Positions 1 through 9,322 are shown, numbered from the stretch's first letter. The stretch: 64,000 nt of DNA from Streptomyces xanthophaeus (GCF_000725805.1 NZ_JOFT01000036.1:11209-75208), one strand, 5' to 3'. Numbers and translations: made by a program. Notes: generated by a model from the letters alone, not told the origin.

Positions 1-789
1 CGACCGGCGACCCGCAGCCGAGGTATTCCCGAGGCCACTGTCGCCCGGCTTCCGCTGTACCTGCGCGCCCTCACCGCGCTCTCCGAGCGATCGGTGCCCA
101 CGGTGTCCTCCGAGGAGCTCGCGGCCGCCGCCGGAGTCAACTCCGCGAAGCTGCGCAAGGACTTCTCGTACCTGGGCTCCTACGGCACCCGCGGCGTCGG
201 GTACGACGTCGAGTACCTCGTCTACCAGATCTCCCGCGAGCTCGGGCTGACGCAGGACTGGCCGGTCGTCATCGTCGGCATCGGTAACCTCGGCGCCGCG
301 CTGGCCAACTACGGCGGCTTCTCCGCGCGCGGCTTCCGTGTCGCGGCCCTCATCGACGCCGACCCGGCGATGGCCGGCAAGCCCGTCGCCGGCATGTCCG
401 TGCAGCACACCGATGATCTGGAGAAGATCATCGAGGAGAACGGCGTCTCGATCGGCGTCATCGCGACGCCCGCCGGCGCTGCGCAGCAGGTCAGCGAGCG
501 GCTGATCGCCGCCGGTGTCACCTCCATCCTCAACTTCGCGCCGACCGTGCTCTCCGTGCCCGACGGCGTCGACGTGCGCAAGGTCGACCTCTCCATCGAG
601 CTCCAGATCCTGGCCTTCCACGAGCAGCGCAAGGCCGGCGAGGAAGCGGCCGCGGCCGCTGCCGCCGGCGGCTCCTCCGTGGGCGGCGCCGCGCCCGCCG
701 CTGCCGTGGTCCCGCCCGCGGGCCGGGCCGCAGCCGAGGCGCGCAAGGGCGGTCCCGAGGGCGACGTGCCGGCGGTGATGCCGGCATGA
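1..789 (+). CDS. rex: Redox-sensing transcriptional repressor Rex (5' end missing)
   Basis: Rex senses the NADH/NAD+ ratio and represses respiratory and haem genes when NADH is low. The frame is open from base 1 (residues RPATRSRGIPEATVARL), so the true start lies outside the window. The visible N-terminal part is the winged-helix DNA-binding domain. It is followed by a Rossmann fold with the glycine motif VGIGNLGAAL, and the C-terminus is an Ala/Gly-rich tail typical of Streptomyces Rex. The stop overlaps the hemA start (ATGA at 786-789), so rex heads an operon with hemA, hemC and hemD. In S. coelicolor this operon is autoregulated by Rex (family knowledge); the operator would be upstream of this window. 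Confidence 0.96.
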   Translation, partial: RPATRSRGIPEATVARLPLYLRALTALSERSVPTVSSEELAAAAGVNSAKLRKDFSYLGSYGTRGVGYDVEYLVYQISRELGLTQDWPVVIVGIGNLGAALANYGGFSARGFRVAALIDADPAMAGKPVAGMSVQHTDDLEKIIEENGVSIGVIATPAGAAQQVSERLIAAGVTSILNFAPTVLSVPDGVDVRKVDLSIELQILAFHEQRKAGEEAAAAAAAGGSSVGGAAPAAAVVPPAGRAAAEARKGGPEGDVPAVMPA

Positions 790-2498
790 GCCTGCTCGTC
801 GTAGGACTGAGTCACCGCAGCGCGCCCGTCAGCGTGCTGGAGCGCGCCTCGCTCTCCGTGGACGCCAAGGTCAAGCTGCTGCACGACACCCTCGCCGCCG
901 AACCGGCGGCGGAGGCGGCCGTGCTCGCGACCTGCAACCGCATCGAGCTGTACGCCGACGTGGACAAGTTCCACGCCGGTGTCGCCGAGCTGTCCACGCT
1001 GCTGGCCCAGCACAGCGGGGTCGCGCTGGAGGAGCTCACCCCCTATCTCTACGTGCACTACGAGGACCGGGCGGTGCACCACCTGTTCTCGGTGGCGTGC
1101 GGGCTGGACTCGATGGTCGTCGGCGAGGGGCAGATCCTCGGACAGATCAAGGACGCCCTCGCGCTCGGCCAGGAACAGCACACCGCGGGCCGGCTGACCA
1201 ACGACCTGTTCCAGCAGGCGCTGCGGGTCGGCAAGCGGGCGCACTCGGAGACCGGCATCGACCGCGCGGGCCAGTCGCTCGTCACGTTCGGGCTGGAGCA
1301 GCTCGGCGGCGGGCACCTGCCGGTCGCCGAGTGGGCCGCGGGCAAGCGGGCGCTGGTCATCGGCGCCGGGTCGATGTCCTCACTGGCGGCGGCGACGCTG
1401 GCGCGGGTCGGCGTGGCCGAGATCGTGGTGGCGAACCGGACCGATGAGCGTGCGGAGCGTCTCGCAGAGATTCTGGTTGCCTCGGGCACCGGGGTGAAGG
1501 CTTCGGCCGTCGCCATGTCCGAGGTCGCGGCCGAGCTGACACGAGTCGACGTGGTGATCTCCTGCACCGGTGCGACCGGGCTCGTGCTGACCGCCGACGA
1601 GGTGGCCGCCGCGGTGTCCCAGGGCCTCGCCCCGGCCGCTGCGCCGCAGCCCTCCCCGGCCGCCGCCGCAGCGGACCGCGCCACCGGGCTGGTCCCGGCC
1701 GACGTGGTCGCCCGGCTGGCCGCGGCAGCCCAGGACGGCGGCCGGCTGGCCGACGCCGGGGCCGCCCGGACCATCAGCCCCGGAACCCCGGCGGACCAGG
1801 CCGGCTGCCCCGTCGGGATGGACGCGCCGACGGGGGACCCCGCCCGGGCCGCCGACGGGCGCGCCGCCCTGACCGGGGTCGACGCCGACTCCCTCGAACT
1901 GCACGGCACCTGGGCCGACCAGGGCGAGGCCGCGGCGCAGCGCCAGCCGCGCCGCAGCACCCGTACGCAGGCCGACGGCTCCGCCGTCCGGCTCGCCCTG
2001 CTGGACCTGGCCATGCCCCGGGACATCGACGCGGCCGTGCACCGGATCCCCGGCGTACGGCTCGTGGACATCGAGTCGCTCGCGGAGGCGTCCGCGGACG
2101 CCCCGATGGCGGCCGACGTCGACGCCGTGCGCGCGATAGTCGCCGGTGAGGTGGCCGCCTTCGGCGCCGCCCAGCGGGCCGCGCACATCACGCCCACCGT
2201 CGTCGCCCTGCGGGCCATGGCCGCCGAGGTCGTGGCCATGGAAGTGGCGCGGCTCGACGGGCGGGTCCCCGATCTCGACGAACGGCAGCGGGCCGAGGTC
2301 ACCCAGACCGTGCGCCGCGTCGTCGACAAACTCCTCCACGCGCCGACCGTGCGCGTCAAGCAGCTCGCGAGCGAGCCCGGCGGCGCCGGGTACGCGGACG
2401 CACTGCGCGAACTCTTCGATCTCGACCCGCAGACGGTGGCCTCCGTCAGCCGGGCCGACGCGGCCGACAAGAACGACGACTCAGGACGGGCATCATGA
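786..2498 (+). CDS. hemA: Glutamyl-tRNA reductase
   Basis: It reduces glutamyl-tRNA(Glu) to glutamate-1-semialdehyde, the first committed step of tetrapyrrole synthesis by the C5 route. The N-terminal catalytic domain shows the nucleophilic Cys50 in ATCNRIELY and the conserved GEGQILGQIK stretch near residue 115. An NADP-binding Rossmann fold (VIGAGSMSSLAA) and a C-terminal dimerisation helix region follow. At 570 aa it is about 130 residues longer than the usual enzyme. The extra sequence is an Ala/Pro/Gly-rich insert at roughly residues 280-395, between the NADP domain core and the PRDID motif, as known in other Streptomyces HemA. It is translationally coupled to rex upstream and to hemC downstream by 4-bp overlaps. 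Confidence 0.96.
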   Translation: MSLLVVGLSHRSAPVSVLERASLSVDAKVKLLHDTLAAEPAAEAAVLATCNRIELYADVDKFHAGVAELSTLLAQHSGVALEELTPYLYVHYEDRAVHHLFSVACGLDSMVVGEGQILGQIKDALALGQEQHTAGRLTNDLFQQALRVGKRAHSETGIDRAGQSLVTFGLEQLGGGHLPVAEWAAGKRALVIGAGSMSSLAAATLARVGVAEIVVANRTDERAERLAEILVASGTGVKASAVAMSEVAAELTRVDVVISCTGATGLVLTADEVAAAVSQGLAPAAAPQPSPAAAAADRATGLVPADVVARLAAAAQDGGRLADAGAARTISPGTPADQAGCPVGMDAPTGDPARAADGRAALTGVDADSLELHGTWADQGEAAAQRQPRRSTRTQADGSAVRLALLDLAMPRDIDAAVHRIPGVRLVDIESLAEASADAPMAADVDAVRAIVAGEVAAFGAAQRAAHITPTVVALRAMAAEVVAMEVARLDGRVPDLDERQRAEVTQTVRRVVDKLLHAPTVRVKQLASEPGGAGYADALRELFDLDPQTVASVSRADAADKNDDSGRAS

Positions 2499-3463
2499 AT
2501 CCACGTCTCGACCAGCCCCTCCGGCTCGGCACGCGGCGCAGCAAGCTGGCCATGTCCCAGTCAGGCCATGTCGCCGACGCGGTCCGGGCGGTCACCGGCC
2601 GTCCCGTCGAGCTCGTGGAGATCACGACCTACGGGGACGTGTCCCGCGAGAACCTCGCCCAGATCGGCGGGACGGGCGTGTTCGTCACCGCCCTGCGCGA
2701 CGCGCTGCTGCGCGGCGAAGTGGATTTCGCCGTGCACTCGCTGAAGGACCTGCCGACCGGCCAGCCCGAGGACCTCGTCGTCGCGGCCATGCCGCAGCGC
2801 GAGGACGCTCGGGACGCGCTCGTCGCCCGGGACGGCCTGACCTTCGAGCAGCTGCCCGACGGGGCCCGCATCGGGACCGGTTCGCCGCGCCGCATGGCGC
2901 AGCTCAACCACCTGGCGCTGTCCCTCGGCAAGCGGATCGAGACCGTGGCCATCCGCGGCAACGTCGACACCCGCATCGGCTACGTCCGGGACGGTGAGCT
3001 CGACGCCGTCGTGCTGGCCGCCGCCGGGCTCAACCGCATCGGACGCGGTGACGAGGCGACCGAGCTGCTGCCGGTCGACAGCGTCCTGCCCGCTCCCGGC
3101 CAGGGGGCCCTGGCCGTGGAGTGCCTCGCGTCCGACACGGACCTGATCGCCGCGCTCGGCGAGCTCGACGACCCGTACACGCGGGCCGCCGTGACCGCCG
3201 AGCGTTCCCTGCTCGCCGCCCTGGAGGCCGGCTGCAGCGCACCCGTGGGGGCGTTCGCCGACCTTTTGGCCGACGGGCAGATTGTCAATGAAATGCGCCT
3301 GCGCGGCGTCGTCGGCACGCTCGACGGCTCGACGCTGGTGCAGCTGTCCACCACCGGTCCCGTGCCCCAGTCGTACGACGAGGCCATGGCGCTCGGCCGC
3401 GAACTCGCGGACGAGATGCTGGCCAAGGGCGCGGCCGGTCTGATGGGGGAGCGATCGCTTTGA
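2495..3463 (+). CDS. hemC: Hydroxymethylbilane synthase (porphobilinogen deaminase)
   Basis: It polymerises four porphobilinogen units into hydroxymethylbilane. The 322-aa length is normal. It starts with the TRRSKLAM substrate motif (about residues 13-20), has HSLKDLPT at 81-88, and carries the dipyrromethane cofactor on Cys247 within EAGCSAPVGA. The ATG at 2495 overlaps the hemA stop, and an AGGACGGG Shine-Dalgarno-like stretch lies just upstream. Its own stop overlaps the TTG start of the next gene, so rex-hemA-hemC-hemD is one translationally coupled operon. Confidence 0.97.
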   Translation: MNPRLDQPLRLGTRRSKLAMSQSGHVADAVRAVTGRPVELVEITTYGDVSRENLAQIGGTGVFVTALRDALLRGEVDFAVHSLKDLPTGQPEDLVVAAMPQREDARDALVARDGLTFEQLPDGARIGTGSPRRMAQLNHLALSLGKRIETVAIRGNVDTRIGYVRDGELDAVVLAAAGLNRIGRGDEATELLPVDSVLPAPGQGALAVECLASDTDLIAALGELDDPYTRAAVTAERSLLAALEAGCSAPVGAFADLLADGQIVNEMRLRGVVGTLDGSTLVQLSTTGPVPQSYDEAMALGRELADEMLAKGAAGLMGERSL

Positions 3464-5133
3464 ACCCCACAAGTCCGACCACCTCCGCTTTTCCGGCTGT
3501 CGCCGCCCACGGACACGTCACCTTCCTCGGTGCCGGCCCCGGCGACCCGGGTCTGCTGACGCTGCGCGCCGTGGAGGCGCTGGCGGCCGCGGACGTACTG
3601 ATCGCGGAGCCCGAGGTGCTCGAGGTCGTGCGCACGCATGCGCGCACGGGTGTCGACACGCCGCAGCTGACCATCGCTGACGAAGTGTCAGCCGCCGCTG
3701 GGGTGCCGGTGATCCGGGACGCCGCCAATCTTGTCATGGAGGCCGCACGGTCCGGCAGGCGGGTCGTCCGTGCCGTCACCGGCGACCCCGGGCTCGACGG
3801 GAACGCGGCCGAGGAGATGCTCGTCTGCGCCACCGAAGGCATCCCCTTCGAGGTGGTCCCGGGCATCCCGACCGCCGTGGGCGTGCCCGCGTACGCCGGT
3901 GTGCCGCTGCGCGACAAGCACGGCGACGACAACGGCGTGCGGTTCGTGGACGCGAAGAGCGCCTCGGCGCGCTGCTGGAGCGAGGCCGGGACGAGCGACG
4001 GGACCCTGGTGGTCTCCGCGACCCTGGAGACCGTTTCGAGCGCCGCCGCCGAGCTGGTGAGCGCGGGCCGCAAGCCCGACACCCCGCTGACCGTGACCGT
4101 CGCCGGCACCACCACCCGCCAGCGCACCTGGTCGGCGACGCTGGGCACGATCGCCCAGGTGTTCAAGCAGGGCAAGGTGCTCCCCTCGCCCGAGGGCGCC
4201 CGGCCGGTCATAGCCGTGGTCGGTGAGCACAGCGCCGCCGCGCGGCGCGAGGACCTGGCCTGGTTCGAGTCGAAGCCGCTGTTCGGCTGGCGGGTGCTCG
4301 TACCGCGCACGAAGGAGCAGGCCGCCTCGCTCTCCGACCAGCTGCGTTCCTACGGAGCGGTGCCGCACGAGGTGCCGACCATCGCCGTGGAGCCGCCGCG
4401 TACCCCGCAGCAGATGGAGCGGGCCGTGAAGGGCCTGGTCACCGGCCGGTACGAGTGGATCGCCTTCACCTCGGTCAACGCCGTGAAGGCCGTCCGCGAG
4501 AAGTTCGAGGAGTACGGGCTCGACGCGCGTGCCTTCGCGGGGATCAAGGTCGCCGCGGTGGGCGAGCAGACCGCCGCCTCGCTCGTGGAGTTCGGCGTGA
4601 AGCCGGACCTGGTGCCGAGCGGGGAGCAGTCCGCGGCCGGGCTGCTGGAGGACTGGCCCCCGTACGACCCGGTCTTCGACCCGATCGACCGCGTCTTCCT
4701 GCCGCGCGCCGACATCGCGACCGAGACGCTGGTCGCCGGTCTGATCGAGCTCGGCTGGGAGGTCGACGACGTCACGGCCTACCGGACCGTGCGCGCGTCG
4801 CCGCCGCCGGCGGACACGCGGGAGGCGATCAAGGGCGGCGGGTTCGACGCCGTCATGTTCACCTCGTCCAGCACCGTCCGCAACCTCGTCGGGATCGCGG
4901 GCAAGCCGCACAACGTGACCGTCATCGCGTGCATCGGGCCGGCGACGGCCAAGACCGCGGAGGAGCACGGGCTGCGCGTGGACGTGCTGTCGCCGGAGCC
5001 GTCGGTGTCGAAGCTGGCGGAGGCGCTGGCCGAGTACGGCGCGGCGCGCCGCGAGGCCGCGAAGGAGGCCGGGGAGACCGTTTTCCGGCCGAGCGAGCGG
5101 CGGCCGGGGGCGCGCAGGCGCCGGACCACCTAG
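3460..5133 (+). CDS. hemD: Bifunctional uroporphyrinogen-III C-methyltransferase / uroporphyrinogen-III synthase
   Basis: This is a two-domain tetrapyrrole enzyme. The N-terminal half (about residues 20-250) is a tetrapyrrole methylase (SUMT/CobA type) with the SAM motif GAGPGDPGLLTLRA and the internal GDPGLDGNA loop. The C-terminal half (about residues 270-525) is uroporphyrinogen-III synthase (HemD fold) with FTSVNAVKAV and MFTSSSTVRNL. It therefore joins ring closure to the branch towards sirohaem/B12. The start is a TTG overlapping the hemC TGA; an ATG-only gene caller would miss it. It is the last gene of the rex operon and is followed by a perfect 20-bp hairpin. Confidence 0.93.
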   Translation: MNPTSPTTSAFPAVAAHGHVTFLGAGPGDPGLLTLRAVEALAAADVLIAEPEVLEVVRTHARTGVDTPQLTIADEVSAAAGVPVIRDAANLVMEAARSGRRVVRAVTGDPGLDGNAAEEMLVCATEGIPFEVVPGIPTAVGVPAYAGVPLRDKHGDDNGVRFVDAKSASARCWSEAGTSDGTLVVSATLETVSSAAAELVSAGRKPDTPLTVTVAGTTTRQRTWSATLGTIAQVFKQGKVLPSPEGARPVIAVVGEHSAAARREDLAWFESKPLFGWRVLVPRTKEQAASLSDQLRSYGAVPHEVPTIAVEPPRTPQQMERAVKGLVTGRYEWIAFTSVNAVKAVREKFEEYGLDARAFAGIKVAAVGEQTAASLVEFGVKPDLVPSGEQSAAGLLEDWPPYDPVFDPIDRVFLPRADIATETLVAGLIELGWEVDDVTAYRTVRASPPPADTREAIKGGGFDAVMFTSSSTVRNLVGIAGKPHNVTVIACIGPATAKTAEEHGLRVDVLSPEPSVSKLAEALAEYGAARREAAKEAGETVFRPSERRPGARRRRTT

Positions 5134-5150
5134 CGGTGGGCTGAGCTGTA

Positions 5151-5193
5151 CGGGGGCGGGGCCCGGCGCGGATCGCGCCGGGCCCCGCCCCCG
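5151..5193 (+). terminator. Rho-independent-type hairpin after hemD
   Basis: A perfect 20-bp inverted repeat (5151-5170 and 5174-5193) with a 3-base GAT loop lies 18 bp after the hemD stop. There is no U-tract, as is usual in streptomycetes. It would end the rex-hemACD transcript. Confidence 0.8.
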
Positions 5194-5250
5194 TTGCCCC
5201 GAGTGGGCGGGCCCGGCCCGCCGACCGGGGCTGCGCCCCGCGCCCCGGCC

Positions 5251-5534
5251 CATGGACCCAGGACCCGGGGACCCAGGACCCGGGGACCCCGGACCCCGGA
5301 CCCCGGACCCCGGACCCCGGACCCCGGACCCCGGGCTCCCGGGCTCCGCCGGACCGTCCCGGGCTCCCGCCTTGGGTTCCGTCCGGGCTGCGGCCCAGGG
5401 CTCCCGGGTTCCCGCCTCGGGTTCCGTCCGGGCTCCCGCCTTGGGTTCCGTCCGGGCTGCGGCCCAGGGCTCCCGGGTTCCCGCCTCGGGTTCCGCCCGG
5501 GCTCCCGCCCCGGACTCCGTCCGGGCGGCCCCCC
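5251..5534. repeat. GC-rich satellite between hemD and hemB: GGACCCC heptamers and 69-bp tandem repeat
   Basis: The 537-bp gap from hemD to hemB (5134-5670) holds no supported gene beyond the terminator. From about 5252 to 5335 it is a run of GGACCCC/GGACCCGG heptameric units. From 5361 to 5498 there are two 69-bp tandem copies (5361-5429 and 5430-5498, about one mismatch), followed by a decayed partial copy to about 5534. Because 69 is divisible by three, the frame stays open and produces a spurious 159-residue extension of hemB starting at 5194. The repeats themselves are Pro/Gly/Arg-rich in every frame and look non-coding. Confidence 0.8.
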
Positions 5535-5670
5535 GGCGCGGTGCGCGCCGGGCCCCTCGCCGTCGCGGGCGGGCGGGCGGTCGGGCGGGTGGTGGCGGGC
5601 CCGGGTGGGGGTGGCCCGGGCTCTACGCTGGGTCGCGACTGTTCTCGATGCTCGAAGAGGCGACGACAAG

Positions 5671-6672
5671 ATGAGCACCTACGGATCCTTCCCCGGCTCG
5701 CGGCCCCGGCGGCTGCGCACCACCCCGGCGATGCGGCGGATGGTCGCGGAGTACCGGCTGCACCCCTCGGACCTGATCCTTCCGGCGTTCGTCCGGGAGG
5801 GCATCAGCGAGCCCCTGGCGATCTCGGCGATGCCGGGCGTCGTCCAGCACACCCGGGACACGCTGCGGAAGGCCGCCGTGGAGGCGGTGGAGGCCGGGGT
5901 CTCCGGGATCATGCTCTTCGGTGTCCCGGCCGACGAGAACAAGGACGCGCTGGGCACGGCGGGCACCGAGCCGGACGGCATCCTGCAGCTGGCGATCCGG
6001 GACGTGAGGGCCGAGGTCGGCGACGACCTGGTGATCATGTCGGACCTGTGTCTGGACGAGTACACCGACCACGGGCACTGCGGGGTCCTCGACGAGCACG
6101 GCCGCATCGACAACGACGCCACGCTGGAGCGGTACGCCGAGATGGCGCAGGTCCAGGCCGACGCGGGCGTCCACGTGGTGGGCCCGAGCGGGATGATGGA
6201 CGGCCAGGTCGGCGTGGTCCGCGACGCGCTGGACGAGACCGGGCACGAGGACGTGGCGATCCTCGCCTACACCGCGAAGTACACCTCCGCCTTCTACGGC
6301 CCCTTCCGCGAGGCCGTCGGCTCCTCCCTCCAGGGCGACCGCAAGACCTACCAGCAGGACCCGGCGAACGCCCGCGAGTCCCTGCGGGAGCTGGCCCTGG
6401 ACCTGGAGGAGGGCGCCGACATGGTGATGGTCAAGCCGGCGGGCCCCTACCTCGACATCCTGCACCGCGTCGCGCAGGCGGTGGACGTCCCGGTGGCCGC
6501 CTACCAGATCAGCGGCGAGTACGCGATGGTCGAGGCCGCCGCGGAGAAGGGCTGGATCGAGCGCGACCGGGCGATCATGGAGACCCTGCTCGGCATCAAG
6601 CGGGCCGGTGCCGACACGATCCTGACCTACTGGGCGACCGAGGTCGCCCAGTGGCTGCGCGAGACCCGCTGA
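5671..6672 (+). CDS. hemB: Porphobilinogen synthase (delta-aminolevulinic acid dehydratase)
   Basis: It condenses two 5-aminolevulinate molecules to porphobilinogen. The start is ATG 5671 ([16 protein letters not shown]), which gives the normal 333 aa; the longer open frame upstream is satellite sequence. The two Schiff-base lysines are seen in [15 protein letters not shown] and [12 protein letters not shown]. The metal site reads [12 protein letters not shown]: the outer two cysteines of the zinc triad are present but the middle one is Asp, a mixed Cys/Asp form. It lies apart from the hemACD operon, with the satellite between, so it probably has its own promoter within 5535-5670. Confidence 0.96.
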   Translation: MSTYGSFPGSRPRRLRTTPAMRRMVAEYRLHPSDLILPAFVREGISEPLAISAMPGVVQHTRDTLRKAAVEAVEAGVSGIMLFGVPADENKDALGTAGTEPDGILQLAIRDVRAEVGDDLVIMSDLCLDEYTDHGHCGVLDEHGRIDNDATLERYAEMAQVQADAGVHVVGPSGMMDGQVGVVRDALDETGHEDVAILAYTAKYTSAFYGPFREAVGSSLQGDRKTYQQDPANARESLRELALDLEEGADMVMVKPAGPYLDILHRVAQAVDVPVAAYQISGEYAMVEAAAEKGWIERDRAIMETLLGIKRAGADTILTYWATEVAQWLRETR

Positions 6673-6704
6673 GGCCCGAGGGCGCCGGGGCGCACGGCGC
6701 CGGA

Positions 6705-6752
6705 CAGCCGGACGGGGCGGGGCGGTTCCCCCCGCCCCGCCCCGTCCGGCTG
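6705..6752. terminator. Bidirectional terminator hairpin between hemB and the ABC permease
   Basis: A perfect 21-bp inverted repeat (6705-6725 and 6732-6752) with a 6-base loop (TTCCCC) lies between the convergent ends of hemB and the ABC permease gene. It can serve both transcripts. Confidence 0.8.
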
Positions 6753-6759
6753 CCGTACC

Positions 6760-8379
6760 TCAGCCCTTGCTGACCGCCAGCAGGATCTCCGGCAGCCGCC
6801 GGGACACCGCCGGGGCGGACAGGCGCAGACCGGCCCAGGCGGCGAGCAGGCCCCAGCCCACCCCGACCGGGACGAGCAGCCAGAAGGCGCTGTCGTGGTC
6901 CGCCACGCTGAACCAGATGGTCAGCGCGATGACCGGCGCGCAGATCAGCGCCGAGACCAGCATGCCGCCGAAGATGCTCATCCAGGCGAGCGCGCCCTGG
7001 CCCGGGGCGACGTTCTTGAAGGCGCCGTCCGTGGGGATGGAGTACGCGAAGCGGGCCGAGGACACCGCTCCCGTGCACAGCATCGAGCCGAGCAGGGCCA
7101 GGGACAGCCCCAGGGCCGCGGGGAAGGTCCGCCAGTCGTCGACGAGGGCGGCCGTGACCACCGTGACGAGGACCGTGAACGGGACCGTGACCAGGGCCAG
7201 CGCGGCGGCGCGGGCGCGCAGTTCCACGTACGCGTCGTGCGGGGTCGAGATGGTCTGCGCGACCATCCAGAACGCCGAGGTGTCCTGGCCGAACTGGTTG
7301 TACATCTGGACGCCGAGCATGCCCGCGCCGAAGCAGGCGAGGTAGACCGATCCCGTGCCCTGGAGGGCGTTGAAGACCGGCACGATCATGCCGAGGGCCA
7401 GCGCGCTCACCCAGGAGGCCTTGGTCTTCGGGTCGCGGACCGCGTAGCGCAGGGTGCGCTGCATGGTCGCGCCGGTGCGTCCGGCGGGCAGCAGGGACCA
7501 CAGGCCGTTCCCGCTGCGGTCCTTGGTGGCCGTGCCCGCCGCCGCGATGGTCGAGCCGTCCGGGGTGACCATGAGCTTGGTCAGGCTGCGCTCCCAGAAC
7601 CAGACGAGCAGGCCCAGGGCGAGGAGGGTCAGCAGCAGTTGGGCGGCGGCCGTCAGGTACGCGCCCTCGCTCGCCGAGTCCACCATGCCGACCGCGGTCG
7701 CGGGCGGCAGCCACCGCACCACGGCCTCGACGGGCTCCAGCCGGGACAGGCCGCCCACCTCGAACAGGCGCTGGCTGGCGAAGTTGGCGACCTGTGCGCC
7801 GACCGCGATGAGCAGGCCGCTCAGCAGGGCCAGGTCGCGGCCCTTGCGGCTGGTCAGCAGCCGTACGTTGGCGGTGGCCACGGCCCGGGCGAGGGCCACG
7901 CAGACCAGCAGGAGCAGCGGGGCGGCCAGGACGGCGGCCACCGCGCCGGCGGCGCCCCGGGCGACCGCGATCGTCGAGCCGACGGCCAGGCACAGCGTGA
8001 ACAGCGGGCCGACGCCGACGAGGGAGGAGACCAGCAGGGCCCGGACCAGCGGTCGCGGTCGCAGCGGCAGCATCACCAGGCGGCTCGGGTCGAGCGTCTC
8101 GTCGCCGCTCGGGAAGAACAGCGGCATGAAGGCCCAGCCGAGCGCCAGGATCGCGGCGAGGACGACGACGACCGTCCCGGCCCGGTGGTGGCCGTGCAGC
8201 AGGGCCAGCCCGAGGGTCACGAAGAAGGCCACGACCAGGGTGAAGGCCAGGGTCGCGAAGTAGACGGCCTTGCGCTTCGAGGAGCCCTTCAGGCCGTTGC
8301 GCAGCAGCGACAGCTTCAGCCGGACGAAGACCGGGGTGAGTGCGTCGGGCGCCGGCCGGTGGGGTGCGGCGGTCGTCAT
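6760..8379 (-). CDS. ABC transporter membrane permease
   Basis: A 539-aa integral membrane protein starting MTTAAPHRPAPDALTP. About a dozen hydrophobic segments are visible, for example AVYFATLAFTLVVAFFVTLG near residue 45 and further pairs up to SAFWLLVPVGVGWGLLAAWA near the C-terminus. It has no ATPase motifs. Its ATG (8379) overlaps the stop of the ATPase gene in an ATGA, so the two are coupled and form one export-type transporter. The frame runs on upstream through the ATPase gene, giving a false 845-aa reading. The substrate cannot be told from sequence; the half-domain layout with a long permease suits ABC-2-like drug or lipid exporters. Confidence 0.88.
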   Translation of the reverse strand: MTTAAPHRPAPDALTPVFVRLKLSLLRNGLKGSSKRKAVYFATLAFTLVVAFFVTLGLALLHGHHRAGTVVVVLAAILALGWAFMPLFFPSGDETLDPSRLVMLPLRPRPLVRALLVSSLVGVGPLFTLCLAVGSTIAVARGAAGAVAAVLAAPLLLLVCVALARAVATANVRLLTSRKGRDLALLSGLLIAVGAQVANFASQRLFEVGGLSRLEPVEAVVRWLPPATAVGMVDSASEGAYLTAAAQLLLTLLALGLLVWFWERSLTKLMVTPDGSTIAAAGTATKDRSGNGLWSLLPAGRTGATMQRTLRYAVRDPKTKASWVSALALGMIVPVFNALQGTGSVYLACFGAGMLGVQMYNQFGQDTSAFWMVAQTISTPHDAYVELRARAAALALVTVPFTVLVTVVTAALVDDWRTFPAALGLSLALLGSMLCTGAVSSARFAYSIPTDGAFKNVAPGQGALAWMSIFGGMLVSALICAPVIALTIWFSVADHDSAFWLLVPVGVGWGLLAAWAGLRLSAPAVSRRLPEILLAVSKG

Positions 8380-9212
8380 GACTGAGCCGCCGCCCCGCCG
8401 AGCCACTCCAGGGAGTCGCCGGCCGCGCCGCGGCCCTGCGCGCCGACCAGTTCGAGGAAGGCGGCCTGCAGGGAGGGGGCGCTGCCCCGTACGTCGGCCA
8501 GCGGGCCCGCGGCCCGGATCCGGCCGGCGGCCATGACGGCCACCCAGTCGCACAGCGACTCGACGAGCTCCATGACGTGGGAGGAGAAGACGACCGTGGC
8601 ACCGGACGCGGTGTAACGTTCCAGCACTCCGCGGATGGTCTGGGCGGACACCGGGTCGACCCCCTCGAACGGCTCGTCGAGGAAGAGGACTTCGGGGTTG
8701 TGCAGCAGCGCTGCGGCCAGGCCGATCTTCTTCCGCATGCCCGTCGAGTAGTCCACGACCAGCTTGTGCTGCGAACCCGCGAGGTCGAGGACGTCCAGGA
8801 GCTGCGTGGCCCGCTTGTCGGTCTCCTCGCCGGGCAGACCGCGCAGCCGGCCCATGTAGCCGAGCAGTTCGCGGCCCGACAGCCGCTCGAAGAGGCGCAG
8901 CCCCTCCGGCAGGACGCCGATCCGGGACTTCACCTCGACGGTGTCCGCCCACACGTCGTGCCCGGCGACCATGATCCGCCCCATGTCCGGGCGCAGCAGG
9001 CCCGTCACCATCGACAGCGTGGTCGTCTTGCCCGCGCCGTTCGGGCCGACCAGACCGATGAACTGGCCCGCGGGCAGTTCGAGATCGATCCCGGCCACGG
9101 CCACCTGTTCGCCGAAGCGCTTCCAGAGACCTTCCACCCGCACGGCGGGCGGCGCAGGTCGTGCGCCACCCGTTCCCTGCGTCCCGCCCGTCGCATCGCC
9201 CTGGTCCGGCAT
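8376..9212 (-). CDS. ABC transporter ATP-binding protein
   Basis: A 278-aa ATPase that powers the permease encoded immediately downstream. Visible motifs are Walker A GPNGAGKTTTLSMV (about residues 56-69), a Q-loop region, a divergent signature YSTGMRKKIGLAAALL and Walker B VLFLDEPFEGVDP, followed by the H-loop in VVFSSHVMELVE. The N-terminal ~25 residues are a Gly/Thr-rich extension. It resembles the CcmA/NatA class of exporters. It is probably the first gene of a two-gene operon read from a promoter in 9213-9322. Confidence 0.93.
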   Translation of the reverse strand: MPDQGDATGGTQGTGGARPAPPAVRVEGLWKRFGEQVAVAGIDLELPAGQFIGLVGPNGAGKTTTLSMVTGLLRPDMGRIMVAGHDVWADTVEVKSRIGVLPEGLRLFERLSGRELLGYMGRLRGLPGEETDKRATQLLDVLDLAGSQHKLVVDYSTGMRKKIGLAAALLHNPEVLFLDEPFEGVDPVSAQTIRGVLERYTASGATVVFSSHVMELVESLCDWVAVMAAGRIRAAGPLADVRGSAPSLQAAFLELVGAQGRGAAGDSLEWLGGAAAQS

Positions 9213-9322
9213 GCGCCCGCCTCCCGCTCGTCCCCGTTGGTCGTTCTTCCCTCACCATAGGAGGACGCAGCGGGGGCCGAGCAGTTACGTATGTCATGAA
9301 CTTGCGGGTACAAAACGCGCGG

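Noticed and set aside
309..1316. A 335-aa minus-strand frame over rex/hemA and similar antisense frames elsewhere
   Set aside because: High-GC shadow frames of well-supported genes on the other strand, with no RBS or family features.
5361..5534. CRISPR-like direct repeats
   Set aside because: The copies are adjacent tandem units without unique spacers and there are no cas genes.
5194..6672. A 492-aa HemB with a long N-terminal extension
   Set aside because: The first 159 residues come from satellite repeats of Pro/Arg/Gly; the conserved HemB start is ATG 5671.
6760..9297. An 845-aa single frame across ABC permease and ATPase
   Set aside because: The first part is the ATPase gene read in the wrong frame; motifs and the ATGA overlap support two genes, 8376-9212 and 6760-8379.
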